This document shows, piece after piece, positions 6,562 through 7,273 of a DNA stretch of 7,273 nt. Position 1 is the stretch's first letter, and every line of letters starts with the position of its first letter. The DNA comes from an uncultured Aquincola sp. (GTDB lineage Bacteria; Pseudomonadota; Gammaproteobacteria; Burkholderiales; Burkholderiaceae), in assembly GCA_937883885.1 (NCBI GenBank), contig CAKZXL010000488.1, positions 1 through 7,273 on the forward strand, read 5' to 3'. The translations under genes were made by a program, and so were the position numbers. Below the pieces are notes generated by a model. That model saw only the letters and a list, made by a program, of their open reading frames with translations, was not told the origin of the DNA and ran no database searches.

Positions 6562-6587
6562 TGCTGCGTCTTCGTTTCAACGCAGCA
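6562..6587 (+). promoter_or_regulatory. Hairpin or operator touching the SDR ribosome binding site
   Basis: TGCTGCGT (6562-6569) and ACGCAGCA (6580-6587) are perfect 8-bp arms around a 10-nt loop. The last base of the right arm is the first A of the SDR gene's AAGGA (6587-6591). As RNA it would place a stem directly against the Shine-Dalgarno. As DNA it has the shape of a dimeric repressor site. It is followed by no T-run, so a terminator for the regulator gene is less likely. Confidence 0.45.
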
Positions 6588-6596
6588 AGGACCCAT

Positions 6597-7273
6597 ATGC
6601 AGACCCTTGAAGGCAAGGTCGCCCTCATCACCGGCGCCAGCTCCGGCATCGGCCACGCCACCGCCCTGTTGCTCGCCCGGCATGGGGCCGCCGTGGTGCT
6701 GGGCGCCCGTCGGCTGGCGCCGCTGCAGGCGCTGGCCGAGCACATCGGCAGCCACGGCGGCCGCGCGTGCGCGCTGGCCGGCGACGTGCGCGACGACGCT
6801 TATGCGCAAGCCTTGGTGCGGCAGGCGCAACAGGCCTACGGCGGCCTGGACATCGCCTTCAACAATGCCGGCACCCTGGGGCCGATGGGCCCGACGCCCG
6901 AGGTCTCGCCCGACCAATGGCGGGAGGCGCTGGACACCAACCTCACCAGCGCCTTCCTGGGCGCACGCCATCAACTGCCGGCGCTGATGGCGCGCGGTGG
7001 CGGCTCCTTGATCTTCACGTCCACCTTCGTCGGCCACACCGCGGGCTTTGCCGGCGTGGCGGCTTATGCGGCCAGCAAGTCGGGGCTGATCGGCCTGGTG
7101 CAGGCGCTGGCGGTGGAAGCCGGGCCGGCCCGGGTGCGCGTGAATGCGCTGCTGCCCGGCGGTACCGATACGCCGATGGCGCGCGAGATGAACGGCAGCC
7201 CGGAGCAACTGGCCGCGGTGGCGCGGCTGCATGCGCTGGGCCGCATCGCCGCGCCGGACGAGATCGCGCAGGC
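6597..7273 (+). CDS. SDR family NAD(P)-dependent oxidoreductase, N-terminal part
   Basis: This classical short-chain dehydrogenase/reductase is open at the right edge; 225 codons are present of a usual 250 or so. It has the Rossmann fold with the cofactor motif TGASSGIG (residues 12-19). Arg38-Arg39 after the second strand favour NADP(H) over NAD(H). DV at 63-64 contacts the adenine ring, NNAG is at 89-92, and the catalytic Asn is N115. The YxxxK pair is Y157 and K161 (AAYAASKSG). The segment before it reads IFTSTFVGHTAGFAGVAAY, so the catalytic Ser position is T143 or S142, one residue further from Tyr than in FabG. RVNALLPGGTDTPM (190s on) is the substrate-loop region. The ATG at 6597 has AAGGA 5 nt upstream. 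It lies 79 bp after the Lrp-type gene on the same strand, possibly co-transcribed. The family is too broad to name a substrate. The missing C-terminus is outside the window. Confidence 0.93.
   Translation, partial: MQTLEGKVALITGASSGIGHATALLLARHGAAVVLGARRLAPLQALAEHIGSHGGRACALAGDVRDDAYAQALVRQAQQAYGGLDIAFNNAGTLGPMGPTPEVSPDQWREALDTNLTSAFLGARHQLPALMARGGGSLIFTSTFVGHTAGFAGVAAYAASKSGLIGLVQALAVEAGPARVRVNALLPGGTDTPMAREMNGSPEQLAAVARLHALGRIAAPDEIAQ

Noticed and set aside
1..7273. CRISPR arrays, transposases, phage or toxin-antitoxin genes, defence islands
   Set aside because: No spaced direct repeats, transposase-like motifs, terminal inverted repeats or target duplications are visible, and the recognised genes are ordinary metabolic and regulatory ones.

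Overview
This 7.3 kb window is GC-rich chromosomal DNA. It carries housekeeping and catabolic genes of a betaproteobacterial type. The protein families, their wording (PanC with FGKKDYQQ, the very long fused indolepyruvate oxidoreductase, a divergent Lrp/AsnC regulator) and the GC-rich intergenic hairpin tract at 2181-2288 suggest Burkholderiales, perhaps the Rubrivivax/Leptothrix/Ideonella group. That placement is inferred from memory of these families, not from a search.

Layout. Positions 1-438 (+) hold the C-terminal half of pantothenate synthetase (panC), cut by the window edge. A VOC/PhnB-like protein follows at 515-988 (+). Positions 989-1334 contain a candidate 76-codon ORF, possibly a truncated gene (1011-1241), and a perfect 18-bp palindrome (1156-1173). 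An HDOD-domain protein with a GTG start lies at 1335-2177 (+). It converges on a very large minus-strand gene (2289-5879), and the gap between them is a hairpin-rich tract that probably terminates both transcripts. The minus-strand gene encodes a 1196-residue fused indolepyruvate:ferredoxin-oxidoreductase-family enzyme. Divergent from it is an Lrp/AsnC regulator (5996-6517, +), and the 116-bp shared upstream region contains a perfect 9-bp inverted repeat. After a 79-bp gap with an 8-bp hairpin touching the ribosome binding site, an SDR oxidoreductase starts at 6597 (+) and runs off the window end.

How the parts may work together. The oxidoreductase and the Lrp/AsnC regulator form the clearest functional unit. 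The enzyme family oxidatively decarboxylates arylpyruvates made by transamination of aromatic amino acids, and Lrp-type regulators sense amino acids and often control a divergent neighbour. Regulation of this enzyme by this regulator, through the inverted repeat at 5944-5980, is the most testable proposal here. The panC, VOC and HDOD genes look like independent neighbours. I see no CRISPR array, RNA gene, insertion sequence, phage or defence system, and no convincing undescribed multi-gene system. The most interesting items are small: the two inverted repeats upstream of the regulator and the SDR gene, the isolated palindrome, and the possible gene remnant.
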